IMG/VR virus record: IMGVR_UViG_3300050821_004048 | Span: 1-62,438 of that record | Origin: a virus | DNA length: 62,438 bases | Direction: 5' to 3' (one strand) | Shown: positions 54,887-62,316 of the stretch, in pieces | Position numbering within the stretch: the first letter of the stretch is position 1 | Layout of the letters: every line of letters starts with the position of its first letter | The notes under the pieces: generated by a model | The model's database searches: none | Told to the model about the DNA's origin: nothing | Seen by the model: only the letters and a program-made list of their open reading frames with translations | Position numbers and translations under genes: made by a program

Positions 54887-57031
54887 TCAGACCGACATGC
54901 GGGCATCGGATCCGCCCTGGTCGCTGCTGTCGTAGTAGCGGCGGCGACGCGGCGAGTACACGTTCTGCTCGGCTTCCACGTAGTCCCGGACATTGACGGT
55001 GATGTTTCCACCAGCAGACTTCTTCTCGCAATGATCGCAGCACGGATCCTTGCGGCACGGGTCAGGACGGCAGGACTCCAGCACATCGATCTTGGTCTTG
55101 AGCTGTGTCTCTGTTGCTAGACCACGGGCGTATCGGCGCTCGGCACCCTCTTCGTCCAGGTGACGGATCAGGTCGCGGGTACGACCCTCGTCATCACGCG
55201 AACGGCGCTCGAAGTTCTGCATCTCGAACAGGTTGCGGTCAGCCGTGGAGCGGATGAGATCGTGGGTACGATCCTCACGGTCACGCAAGTAGAGACGGGT
55301 TTCCAGCTCGTTCCGTGTGCCATCCGCACGAGTACGCTCGGCTTCGCGAGCCACCTCACCAGCAAGACCCTGAAGACGTACCTCAGTGCGACGATCGTGG
55401 TCGGAGAGGGCCTCAGCGGTCTCTTCGAACCCGTGACGAACCACGCCATCAGTGCGGCGCTCGGAGGCGTCAATGCGGTTGTCTAGACGTCGTTCGGTGT
55501 CACCGAAGTGAGTGGCAGTCCGACGCTCGAAGTCGGAAACACTCTCCGAGATCTCTTCGAGGTTGTGAGTGACGTCCTTGTCGATCTGGTGGCCCAGTCG
55601 ACGTTCGGCCGCGTCCAGATTGTGTCCGGAGCGACGCTCGAACTGGTCCAGATTGTGGGTTTCGCGACGCTCGGCGTCGTCCGCGTTCTTGGTAAGACGA
55701 CGCTCGGCGTCATCACCATTCTTGGTGAGACGACGCTCAGCATTGACTACATCTGATGTGATACGGCGTTCGCCACTGACAACATGGTCGGTAACACGAC
55801 CTTCGAACTGGCCGTTGTCGCGCGTCATCCGGTTCTCGGTATCCGAGAGCCGGGCCTCAATCGCGTCATTGCCCGTACGAACGGTGTTGTTTACCCGACG
55901 CTCCGCGTCGTTTGTGCGGTCAGCACCGCGACGCTCGGCACCATAGATGTCACGCTCGATATTGCGCTGAGCATCGCCAACAGCTTCGGCGGTCTCCTCG
56001 CCTACGTGATCGATCTTGTTGCCGACGCGGCGCTCGGTGTCGGCGACATTCTTGCCCAGGTCGCCGAATGCTTCGGAGTTCTCTTCTCCGTAGTGCCCCA
56101 GGCGATTATCGATGCGGCGCTCAGCGTCACTCAGGTGCTCATTGGTGTGAGCAAATCCGTGAGAAGTCTCGCGACGTCCACCATCGACGTTGTTGTCCAG
56201 CCAACGGGCGTTGGCGTCCTGGCCACCGTGCAGGTATCGGGTGTCCGCGTTCTGGGTGCTGCTCAGCCAACGGGCGTTCTCGTTGACGCTGTCACCGACA
56301 TCATCGATTTCGCGGTCGAGGTGGCGGGTATCCGCATTCTGACCGCTACGCAGCCAGCGGGCGCTGTCACCGACCTTGTCGCCAACTTCATCGATCTCAC
56401 GATCCAGCCAACGGCCCTGATCGCCGACCTGGCGGCTGAGATCCCGCTGTCCGCCATCAAGCCAGCGGGCATTGGCATCTACACGACCGTCAGTCTGGCG
56501 CTGACCCCGCTCCAGGTATTCGGTACTGTTGCGGACGTCGCGAGAGACGTCGTCAATCTCGCTGTCCAGCCAGCGAGAGTTCGCCTCCACCCGGTCATCG
56601 GTGCGGTGCTGACCGCGCTCCACACCAAGGAATCCATGATCTACATTACGATCTGTAGCAGCCTGTCCGCGCTCTACGCCCAGGAATCCGTGGTCCACAT
56701 TGCGGTCAGTAGCGGCCTGACCCTTGGCCAGCCCACTCACGCCGTTGTACAGATCGCGCTGAATGCTGTCCTGTCCACGGCTCAGGAACTGCGTGTCATT
56801 GTAGGACTGACGCTGGATATTCTGAGAATTCTCGTCAATGTCCTCAGCCAGGTTGCGCTGACCGCGTTCGACACCGAGGGCTGACGCCTCTACTCGGTGG
56901 TCGGTTACCCGCTGGCCGTTCTCCAGGCGAGCGAAGTTCTCGTTGTAGTCGTCGTGGTGGCGACGGTATCCATCGGCAGGATACGTGGTGACTACTGGCA
57001 GCATGGGGGTGGCGGCATTTACATCTACCAT
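54887..57031 (-). CDS. Giant hendecad-repeat coiled-coil protein with Cys cluster
   Basis: 714 residues from ATG 57031 (AAAGGAG four bases upstream). Residues about 100-650 are repeats: an exact 18-residue unit twice (AATDRNVDHGFLGVERGQ, 106-123 and 124-141), then 18-residue units beginning RWL, then 11-residue units such as DAERRLTKNGD and DDAERRLTKNA (about 430-490). Spacings of 11 and 18 (11 + 7) are the classic right-handed coiled-coil pattern. At the C-terminus a Cys cluster (C654, C659, C664, C665, C668) precedes a basic YSPRRRRYYDSSD region. The two 18-residue units are the same protein but clearly differ in DNA at silent positions. It could be a head or tail fibre or an internal scaffold. 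Upstream 57032-57300 may belong to it. Confidence 0.75.
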   Translation of the reverse strand: MVDVNAATPMLPVVTTYPADGYRRHHDDYNENFARLENGQRVTDHRVEASALGVERGQRNLAEDIDENSQNIQRQSYNDTQFLSRGQDSIQRDLYNGVSGLAKGQAATDRNVDHGFLGVERGQAATDRNVDHGFLGVERGQHRTDDRVEANSRWLDSEIDDVSRDVRNSTEYLERGQRQTDGRVDANARWLDGGQRDLSRQVGDQGRWLDREIDEVGDKVGDSARWLRSGQNADTRHLDREIDDVGDSVNENARWLSSTQNADTRYLHGGQDANARWLDNNVDGGRRETSHGFAHTNEHLSDAERRIDNRLGHYGEENSEAFGDLGKNVADTERRVGNKIDHVGEETAEAVGDAQRNIERDIYGAERRGADRTNDAERRVNNTVRTGNDAIEARLSDTENRMTRDNGQFEGRVTDHVVSGERRITSDVVNAERRLTKNGDDAERRLTKNADDAERRETHNLDQFERRSGHNLDAAERRLGHQIDKDVTHNLEEISESVSDFERRTATHFGDTERRLDNRIDASERRTDGVVRHGFEETAEALSDHDRRTEVRLQGLAGEVAREAERTRADGTRNELETRLYLRDREDRTHDLIRSTADRNLFEMQNFERRSRDDEGRTRDLIRHLDEEGAERRYARGLATETQLKTKIDVLESCRPDPCRKDPCCDHCEKKSAGGNITVNVRDYVEAEQNVYSPRRRRYYDSSDQGGSDARMSV

Positions 57032-57300
57032 ATACTCCTTTGTTTCACTGAGGTTCTGATCAGCGGTGCTAGCGGACTGCTCTGGCTGAAAAGAATGTTC
57101 CGCAGAAGGGGAAGCTTTACCAAGGCGGGTCCAGGCGGCTGTACCCGAAGTGTTCTGAGAACAGCTGAATACTTCATTAGTCGCAGTATTAACCCAAACA
57201 GACCCGACAGCATAACCGTGATCGACGTCATCGGTTGCCGTAGGGTCTGAGGTTGCTGTCAGGTTAGAACTGACGGTATCCAGATATCACTCTCAGTCAT
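57032..57300 (-). pseudogene. Apparent N-terminal domain of the coiled-coil protein, out of frame with its start
   Basis: Upstream of ATG 57031 the same frame stays open for about 84 codons and reads like a small carbohydrate-binding-type domain (TDDVDHGYAVGSVWVNTATN, SGTAAWTRLGKAS). It has no ATG, GTG or TTG in frame. A separate ATG at 57300 (overlapping the previous stop) opens a frame that reads MTESDIWIPSVLT and then stops. One missing C in the ACCTGACA run would join them to make a protein of about 804 residues. Either sequence error, a programmed shift, or decay. Confidence 0.55.
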
Positions 57301-57595
57301 CGTTGCTACTGGAGCTACTGACTTCAGCGACATCGGGATCACTGAAGTCAACAGGACTAAATCCTGGCGGTAGAGTTCTAGGCCATCTTGACACATTGAC
57401 CTCGGTCGGGTCAAGTCTACCGAAGTGCCATGTGACCTGACAATAGAGTTCGAAGTTCTGTACGAACATGTCAAGATCCTCCTTCTCCGTCCAGGAGAAT
57501 GGAGGACTGAGTCTGATCTCGGTCTTGGTAACAGGATTGAGGGCGAACATCACCCTGGTACCTAGCTCCGCAGACACATCACATACGAACCTCAC
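57293..57595 (-). CDS. Small protein, tandem paralogue of 57592-57954
   Basis: 100 residues when started at the GTG at 57595, which overlaps the upstream stop and has AGAGGAAGAC before it; a longer reading to 57712 would overlap the neighbour by over 100 bases. Its core ALNPVTKTEIRLSPPFSWTE and FELYCQVTWHFGRLDPTEV matches VINPITRSVIKIDPPFHFST and VEAYCLAAWNLGYLDPEEI in the upstream gene. A duplicated gene; function unknown. Confidence 0.66.
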   Translation of the reverse strand: MRFVCDVSAELGTRVMFALNPVTKTEIRLSPPFSWTEKEDLDMFVQNFELYCQVTWHFGRLDPTEVNVSRWPRTLPPGFSPVDFSDPDVAEVSSSSSNDD

Positions 57596-57954
57596 GCGCT
57601 GTCTTCCTCTGTCTTTCCGGGGCTTGACATAGATGGTGAGCGTGTCACCCACCCGTACGGAGAACTGATCTCCTCCGGGTCCAGGTAACCTAGATTCCAT
57701 GCTGCTAAACAATACGCTTCAACATGTTCGATGAACGATTCCAACTCTTCGTCAGTACTAAAGTGGAAAGGAGGATCAATTTTGATAACACTTCGTGTAA
57801 TCGGATTGATTACTGATTCCACCCGAGACCAATCGTTTTCGAACATCTTGTAATACGTTTTGCCGTCTGATGAAAACCATTTTATACATTCATCATTCGA
57901 GCACAAACTTATTCCATCAACGTTGTGTCGGCCGTCTGGATGATCTGTTGTCAT
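57592..57954 (-). CDS. Small protein, tandem paralogue of 57293-57595
   Basis: 120 residues from ATG 57954 with an upstream overlap of four bases. The N-terminal 45 residues (GISLCSNDECIKWFSSDGKT) are absent from the copy at 57293. The rest aligns with that copy through the phrases NPIT...KIDPPF and YCLAAWNLGYLDPEE. Position just after the small zinc-type protein and terminase; function unknown. Confidence 0.66.
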   Translation of the reverse strand: MTTDHPDGRHNVDGISLCSNDECIKWFSSDGKTYYKMFENDWSRVESVINPITRSVIKIDPPFHFSTDEELESFIEHVEAYCLAAWNLGYLDPEEISSPYGWVTRSPSMSSPGKTEEDSA

Positions 57955-58145
57955 GCAGTTGCCGTCCGAACGATGACCGGATTCAATTCCAGAGGGACAG
58001 CAAGCACAGTGGCGGCCCGAGGAGTGCTGTTATCCATGAACAGAACGTACCGATCAGTGAAAACGTACTCGTGGGCCTGAGTTGAGTACGTAGGATACGG
58101 GGCAACGGAACCCTGCTGGTACAGAGTTACTAGGTACGTGTTCAC
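57951..58145 (-). CDS. Small protein of unknown function
   Basis: 64 residues from ATG 58145, overlapping the upstream stop. Beta-rich: TYLVTLYQQGSVAPYPTY, EYVFTDRYVLFMDNST, ATVLAVPLELNPVIVRT. Tight gene spacing on both sides supports it. No family recognised. Confidence 0.6.
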   Translation of the reverse strand: MNTYLVTLYQQGSVAPYPTYSTQAHEYVFTDRYVLFMDNSTPRAATVLAVPLELNPVIVRTATA

Positions 58146-58555
58146 TCGTCGTCCTCTTCATAGACATCACTGGGGAACAAGACATCGGCTTCCCATTCAC
58201 CAGGAGGCCAGTGCTCAATATCCAGCACGGTTATGCCATCAGTGTGGCGGGACAGTTTCTTGATTCTAGGGCACGGCTGCTGTTCGGGATGGAGACCGGC
58301 CACCCGGGCATGCAGACCGGCGCAGAAATAGCAGGCACTGCGTTCCTTGACCGTCCCTTCGAAAATGGCCCGAGCGTCGGCCTTCTCTTCAGAGGACATT
58401 TCCCTCTGAACCGGAGGACCGGTAAGAGGTTCATGGGACACAAGGAAGTCAGCGATCTGCTCGGCCATAGAAGCACCTAGATCCCCACGAAAACCCAGGA
58501 CGTGCATCCATTGACCGGTCTGAGCCAGAAGTTCGTCACGGTCCAGGAACGGCAT
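58142..58555 (-). CDS. Small Cys-containing protein after terminase
   Basis: 137 residues from ATG 58555 within the end of the terminase gene. Helical first half (EQIADFLVSHEPLTGPPVQR); the middle has CYFCAGLHARVAGLHPEQ with a third Cys (PCPRIKKLSRH) and a C-terminal strand GITVLDIEHWPPGEW. The CxxC...C...PRI pattern is common in actinophage proteins near terminase and probably binds zinc. Function unknown. Confidence 0.65.
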   Translation of the reverse strand: MPFLDRDELLAQTGQWMHVLGFRGDLGASMAEQIADFLVSHEPLTGPPVQREMSSEEKADARAIFEGTVKERSACYFCAGLHARVAGLHPEQQPCPRIKKLSRHTDGITVLDIEHWPPGEWEADVLFPSDVYEEDDE

Positions 58556-60188
58556 CAAGCATCTCCTCTTCCTCGTCTACTACTGCATCTGGGTCAATCA
58601 CGGTAACACCGCAGAACGGACAGTTGGAACGTCTAATTCCGTTGGCGACCGACAGGAACCCGCGCTTGCAACCAGTGCAACGGGCTGTGCCGTACGCTTC
58701 GTGCCAATTCCCGGCTTGAGACCAGAAAGCCTGGACGACAGCATCTCCACGGTCGGTGGATCGTCCGATCCTCTTACGGATATCGTCTTTGGATTCGATC
58801 TTCAGCTTGCCACCGGAGAGCAGTTCACCGGCCTTCGGAGCTGTCAAATCTCCAAGTAGGTCGTCATCCGGCGGCAGACAGATTTCCGACCCTGCGGAAA
58901 TATCCAGCAGTTCTCGCAAATTCCACCATGCAGCGGCTCGGGCGTTGACGAACCCGATCTCTCCGGTCTTGTCCCGCTTGTTGCTTCTGGAAGCCGCGTT
59001 GAACGCTTGCACACGGGCGTTCTGCTCCCTCAGACGGTCCACCACACCCGCACCGATGCCGATGACGTCCACGATGGCCGTACAGTCGTTGTCGCCGTCC
59101 AGGATGGCCTTCACACGGCCTGTGGTAGCCATCGTGTCGTTGTGGGCGTAGGCCCGGATTTCCGTGATGATGTTGCCCTGTCGTACCGCCATACAGGTCT
59201 TGTCCGTGCCGGAGCGGGCGACGTCCACTCCCACAGTGTGAGGACGGCCGCCATCCGGCTTGCCGCTCTCCTCCCACTCCTTCCATCGATCAACAGCAGC
59301 TTCCACCCAACTAAGAGGAATAACACTGTCCTCTTCACCAGCGTAGAACTCACCGAGAACACGGTTCTGGTAGAGAGAGCTTTTCTCGCCCCACTGGGTT
59401 CTGCGCTGCTCGGCCCAATCAGCGGAGATCCGATTGGCCGAGATCGCCTCGTCCAGCGTGATGTGCTTGGTGTGCCAGTCCTCATACCCGGGCTTGCGTG
59501 AGTGGATGTCGTAAAAACGCCCCTGCGGCGGACCGGGAGTGGATACCGACAGAGCGAATACCTCGCCAGTACCGGAAAATGCACCTTCGATAGCGTTGAA
59601 TGTCTCGGCAGCGATAGCCTTGGATTCATCGAACACCACGAGAAGACTGTCAGCATGCGCGCCTTCAATCAGTGCCGGATTGGACGCAGCAGCAGCGAAA
59701 GCGTTTCCGTAGTTGAGCCGGAGAGTCAGGTTCTGGAGTTCCATCTGACTAAAAGGCTTACCATCACGAACTTTGTCCCACTTGAATCGTCCGGCCCACT
59801 TGCGAATTTCTGGCCAAAGATAGTTGATCAACTGGCGCCAGGCGCCAGCTGTGGTAACGATCTTCCAGTCGATTTTCATCGATTCGCGAGTAGTGGCGAA
59901 CCACAGAATTGTTATGGCAGAAATTGCCGATTTACCAGTTCCATGAGGGGCTCTCACGGCCATGCGGTGATGGTCCTGAAGCCCTTGAAGGACATCGGCC
60001 TGATAGGGAGCCAGACTGTACCGACCCCAGTCGATACAGTCTCGTGCGAACCCTACTGGATCGTCATAGTACTTAGCGACGCCAGTGTTCATTTGCGCAG
60101 CACGGTCCTGAAGCTTCTTGAGATCTCTCAATCTCTGAAGCTTCAGTTCCATGATGCTACTAGAACCAGCGAAAAAGTCTTCCGTCAC
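58536..60188 (-). CDS. terL: Terminase large subunit with C-terminal zinc ribbon
   Basis: 550 residues from a GTG at 60188 that overlaps the small subunit stop (GTGA). Walker A APHGTGKSA (80-88), Walker B LLVVFDE (182-188), and the nuclease acids GVDVARSGTD (Asp322), AIVDVIG (Asp374) and STDRGDAVVQAF (Asp482). After the nuclease domain come Cys504, Cys507, Cys523 and Cys526 (RCTGCKRGF...CPFCGVT), a zinc ribbon not usual in terminases, then an acidic end (VDEEEEMLD). It packages DNA into the prohead with the 60185 small subunit and the portal. Confidence 0.96.
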   Translation of the reverse strand: MTEDFFAGSSSIMELKLQRLRDLKKLQDRAAQMNTGVAKYYDDPVGFARDCIDWGRYSLAPYQADVLQGLQDHHRMAVRAPHGTGKSAISAITILWFATTRESMKIDWKIVTTAGAWRQLINYLWPEIRKWAGRFKWDKVRDGKPFSQMELQNLTLRLNYGNAFAAAASNPALIEGAHADSLLVVFDESKAIAAETFNAIEGAFSGTGEVFALSVSTPGPPQGRFYDIHSRKPGYEDWHTKHITLDEAISANRISADWAEQRRTQWGEKSSLYQNRVLGEFYAGEEDSVIPLSWVEAAVDRWKEWEESGKPDGGRPHTVGVDVARSGTDKTCMAVRQGNIITEIRAYAHNDTMATTGRVKAILDGDNDCTAIVDVIGIGAGVVDRLREQNARVQAFNAASRSNKRDKTGEIGFVNARAAAWWNLRELLDISAGSEICLPPDDDLLGDLTAPKAGELLSGGKLKIESKDDIRKRIGRSTDRGDAVVQAFWSQAGNWHEAYGTARCTGCKRGFLSVANGIRRSNCPFCGVTVIDPDAVVDEEEEMLDAVPGP

Positions 60189-60703
60189 GAAAACTTACCG
60201 GCGGACAGTTCCTTCTCCAGCTTGGAGATCTCGTCCTCAATGCTGTTGATGGTGAGAACCTCGCTGCGGGTAGGAGCGTCCAGACCCCAGAGCTTGGCGC
60301 GACGTTCCTTGATCTTCAAAATCCGGTCTACAACTTCAAGAGTGAAACGGTCGTCATCCATCGGCTCGCCATTGTCGTCACGGATGACCTTGCCCTGATT
60401 GATGATGACGTGCTTGTTCTGGAGAGTCTTCCAAGCCACCCATTCCAACTCATCCAGGCTACGCAACTCCATAATGCGGAGTTCGTCACTGGCGAATCTG
60501 GCCATCTCACCCAGCGCACGCTTGATAGAAGCCGCAGCACGCTGAGGATCGCCATTCATATTGAGTTTCTCGGCAATGACCTCCAGGGTCATTCCCTGGG
60601 CCTTGAGGCGGGCCGCCTCAGCGTCCCGTTCCTTGGACTTCCGATCGAAAACGGCTCCTTCTCTCGGAAGAGCAAGAAGGTAGACGTCATTGTTCTCGGC
60701 CAT
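60185..60703 (-). CDS. Terminase small subunit-like DNA-binding protein
   Basis: 172 residues from ATG 60703 (GAAGGCGG upstream); ATG 60769 is an alternative with AGGGGAC before it. A helix-turn-helix-like start (RDAEAARLKAQGMTLEVIAE, RAAASIKRALGEMARFASDE) is followed by a long helical oligomerisation segment (ELEWVAWKTLQNKHVIINQG) and a C-terminal helix. It lies directly before the large subunit with a four-base overlap, which supports the small-subunit role. Confidence 0.8.
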   Translation of the reverse strand: MAENNDVYLLALPREGAVFDRKSKERDAEAARLKAQGMTLEVIAEKLNMNGDPQRAAASIKRALGEMARFASDELRIMELRSLDELEWVAWKTLQNKHVIINQGKVIRDDNGEPMDDDRFTLEVVDRILKIKERRAKLWGLDAPTRSEVLTINSIEDEISKLEKELSAGKFS

Positions 60704-60745
60704 GGACCACCGCCTTCGTACGATCTTCTGTTGAAAAAGAACAAG

Positions 60746-60775
60746 ACCGGCTCTGCTGGAAGCAGACATACCGGT
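60746..60775 (-). promoter_or_regulatory. Stem-loop at the start of the small terminase gene
   Basis: Outer ACCGG/CCGGT and inner TCTGCT/AGCAGA arms form a two-part stem-loop. It covers the alternative ATG 60769, so it could hide one ribosome site and direct starts to 60703. Confidence 0.4.
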
Positions 60776-60832
60776 CCCCTAGGAAACACTATATACACGA
60801 ATGATGGGTTGCGCCACAAGAGATTGAACGCG

Positions 60833-60864
60833 AAAACGCCCCGGCCATCGGCCGGGGCGTTTTT
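60833..60864. terminator. Bidirectional intrinsic terminator
   Basis: GC stem (CGCCCCGGCC/GGCCGGGGCG) flanked by AAAA and TTTTT on the two sides, giving T-runs in both directions. It ends the 60876-62438 transcripts and separates them from terminase. Confidence 0.88.
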
Positions 60865-60875
60865 GTGCGAACGGA

Positions 60876-61259
60876 TCAGGCTGTAGCAGGGGTCTCAGCC
60901 GGAGCAACAGCCTCTTCAGCCAGTGCGGCAGTAGCAGTAGCGTGAGCCACCGCAGCTCCCTCGTTGGCCTTCTCGATGCCGAACTCCTGCACCATCTTCT
61001 CGTAGACGGCACCCAGCTCCTGAGTAATGCGCTCGGCTTCCTGGCGCTCAAACTGGAGGGCATCACTGACGGCCTGCTTGACAACCGTATCGAACGAGGC
61101 GAATACCTCCTTCATCTTGGCCTCCACAGCTGGAACTACGGTCTCGTTGAGGTGGTCGGCGAGACCCTTGACAGTGTCCTCCACTGCTGTCTTGTCCACC
61201 TCTGCCTTGTTGGACAGGTGGGTAAGAAGAGTGTGCAGCTTGTCGCCCAGAACAGACAT
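60876..61259 (-). CDS. Helical protein of unknown function
   Basis: 127 residues from ATG 61259 (GAGGAGAAAAC upstream). Almost entirely helical with repeated charged/hydrophobic alternation (LTHLSNKAEVDKTAVEDTVK, VPAVEAKMKEVFASFDTVVK, QFERQEAERITQELGAVYEK) and an Ala/Glu-rich C-terminus ending in PATA. A coiled-coil scaffold or internal protein is possible. Just before the terminator that ends this block. Confidence 0.66.
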   Translation of the reverse strand: MSVLGDKLHTLLTHLSNKAEVDKTAVEDTVKGLADHLNETVVPAVEAKMKEVFASFDTVVKQAVSDALQFERQEAERITQELGAVYEKMVQEFGIEKANEGAAVAHATATAALAEEAVAPAETPATA

Positions 61260-61279
61260 GTTTTCTCCTCGATGATGGG

Positions 61280-61564
61280 TTAGTTGACGAGTTCCGGCCA
61301 GTGCCATGTGCCACCGATTAGCTTCAAGGCATTGTCTGCATGCCAGTACTTTACGTGCTCGTTAAAGAACTGACCGGTGGGGTTTAGTACGCAGAGACTC
61401 ATACATGGGGTGTAGATTCCAGGAGTAGAGGAATCGTGGGTTTCGCACACATCAGTTATAATAGCGGCCCGGCATTTGCAAGGAAATGCTTGCGTACCGT
61501 CTTCACGAATCGGGGTTCCGTGGGATACGTAATGGACGATGCGACCAACTGATGCCTGTGTCAC
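61280..61564 (-). CDS. Small protein of unknown function (common in actinophages)
   Basis: 94 residues from a GTG at 61564 (GTGA overlap with the upstream stop). Pattern VGRIVHYVSHGTPIREDGTQ, CKCRAAIITDVCETH, MSLCVLNPTGQFFNEHVKYW and GGTWHWPE. I recognise this beta-barrel-type pattern from many actinophage small proteins of unknown role. Cys residues (CKC, VCETH) may matter. Confidence 0.75.
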   Translation of the reverse strand: MTQASVGRIVHYVSHGTPIREDGTQAFPCKCRAAIITDVCETHDSSTPGIYTPCMSLCVLNPTGQFFNEHVKYWHADNALKLIGGTWHWPELVN

Positions 61565-61824
61565 CGTAGACCCAATTCCTCAGAAATCTGAGTGAGATTA
61601 TCGGCCGCCAACAGCCGGACGAATGCGCTACGCATGTTTCGCTTGTGGTTGACGCGGGTCTGGCCAGAACGAGTAGGGACTTCAGGAACATGCTTCTTCC
61701 AGACGATCTCAGAAGCACTTCCGCCGTCACGGAATCCCTTGATACCGATCGTCGTACGGGAACGGGCCTCGTCCCGACTGTATGCCCGGCGAACCGATCG
61801 AGGGGCCCGTACAGGGTAGGTCAT
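61561..61824 (-). CDS. Small basic protein of unknown function
   Basis: 87 residues from ATG 61824. Strongly basic (RAPRSVRRAYSRDEARSRTT), with KRNMRSAFVRLLAADNLTQ and a C-terminal ISEELGLR helix. Could bind DNA. It overlaps the next gene by four bases. Confidence 0.62.
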   Translation of the reverse strand: MTYPVRAPRSVRRAYSRDEARSRTTIGIKGFRDGGSASEIVWKKHVPEVPTRSGQTRVNHKRNMRSAFVRLLAADNLTQISEELGLR

Positions 61825-61834
61825 GGATGTTCTC

Positions 61835-62098
61835 CTACATCGTCTGCTGAATGGCGTGGTACGCCTTGATCAGTTCGCTCGCTGGATAGACCCTGGCGTG
61901 GCGCCCACTGTGCCCGGCACTGGTCACCCGGCGCTTTCCGGAAGGGTGGATACTGAAGATCTTCACCAGGTTCCGTACTTCCCGCACTTCCAGATCAGGT
62001 GGACCTAGAAGCCTGGCTGCATCCGCCACAGTCCAGAGTTCTGGATCGTCCCCGACGGTTTTTAGGCCGTCAGACGACCAACCTCTTTTCGATGTCAT
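61835..62098 (-). CDS. Small DNA-binding protein with helix-turn-helix
   Basis: 87 residues when started at ATG 62098 (overlapping the upstream stop), with ELWTVADAARLLGPPDLEVR, a winged-helix/excisionase-like motif, followed by KIFSIHPSGKRRVTSAGHSG and an ARVYPASELIKAYHAI end. It may be a regulator of the late genes. No homologue is named. Confidence 0.68.
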   Translation of the reverse strand: MTSKRGWSSDGLKTVGDDPELWTVADAARLLGPPDLEVREVRNLVKIFSIHPSGKRRVTSAGHSGRHARVYPASELIKAYHAIQQTM

Positions 62099-62316
62099 CG
62101 GAACCATCCGAATGCCATATGACAAAAAAGCCACAAGCAGAAAGCACAGATAAAATAGCGAATAAACGTCCAGGCTGTTCCTAGACGTTCCAATCTCCAG
62201 ACATACTCGCTCAATGTGTACTGGGACTTACCAGTCCACAGAGCGGTAAGTTCAATAGCTAGAAAAGCCACGATCCATAGGATCCAAAGAGTGGCGTATA
62301 CATTTCCAGTCTTCAC
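62095..62316 (-). CDS. Small membrane protein
   Basis: 73 residues from a GTG at 62316 (GTGA overlap with the upstream stop). Two hydrophobic segments (VYATLWILWIVAFLAIEL and FIRYFICAFCLWLFCHMAFG) with a short polar link. Function unknown. Confidence 0.62.
   Translation of the reverse strand: MKTGNVYATLWILWIVAFLAIELTALWTGKSQYTLSEYVWRLERLGTAWTFIRYFICAFCLWLFCHMAFGWFR

Noticed and set aside
55784-56884. 366-codon rightward open frame opposite the coiled-coil gene
   Set aside because: It is the mirror of the repeat gene: its codons follow the repeats on the other strand, and it has no ribosome site or family match.
54887-57031. CRISPR or DNA direct-repeat array
   Set aside because: The repeats are at the protein level (11 and 18 residues) and vary at silent sites; there are no constant repeats with unique spacers.
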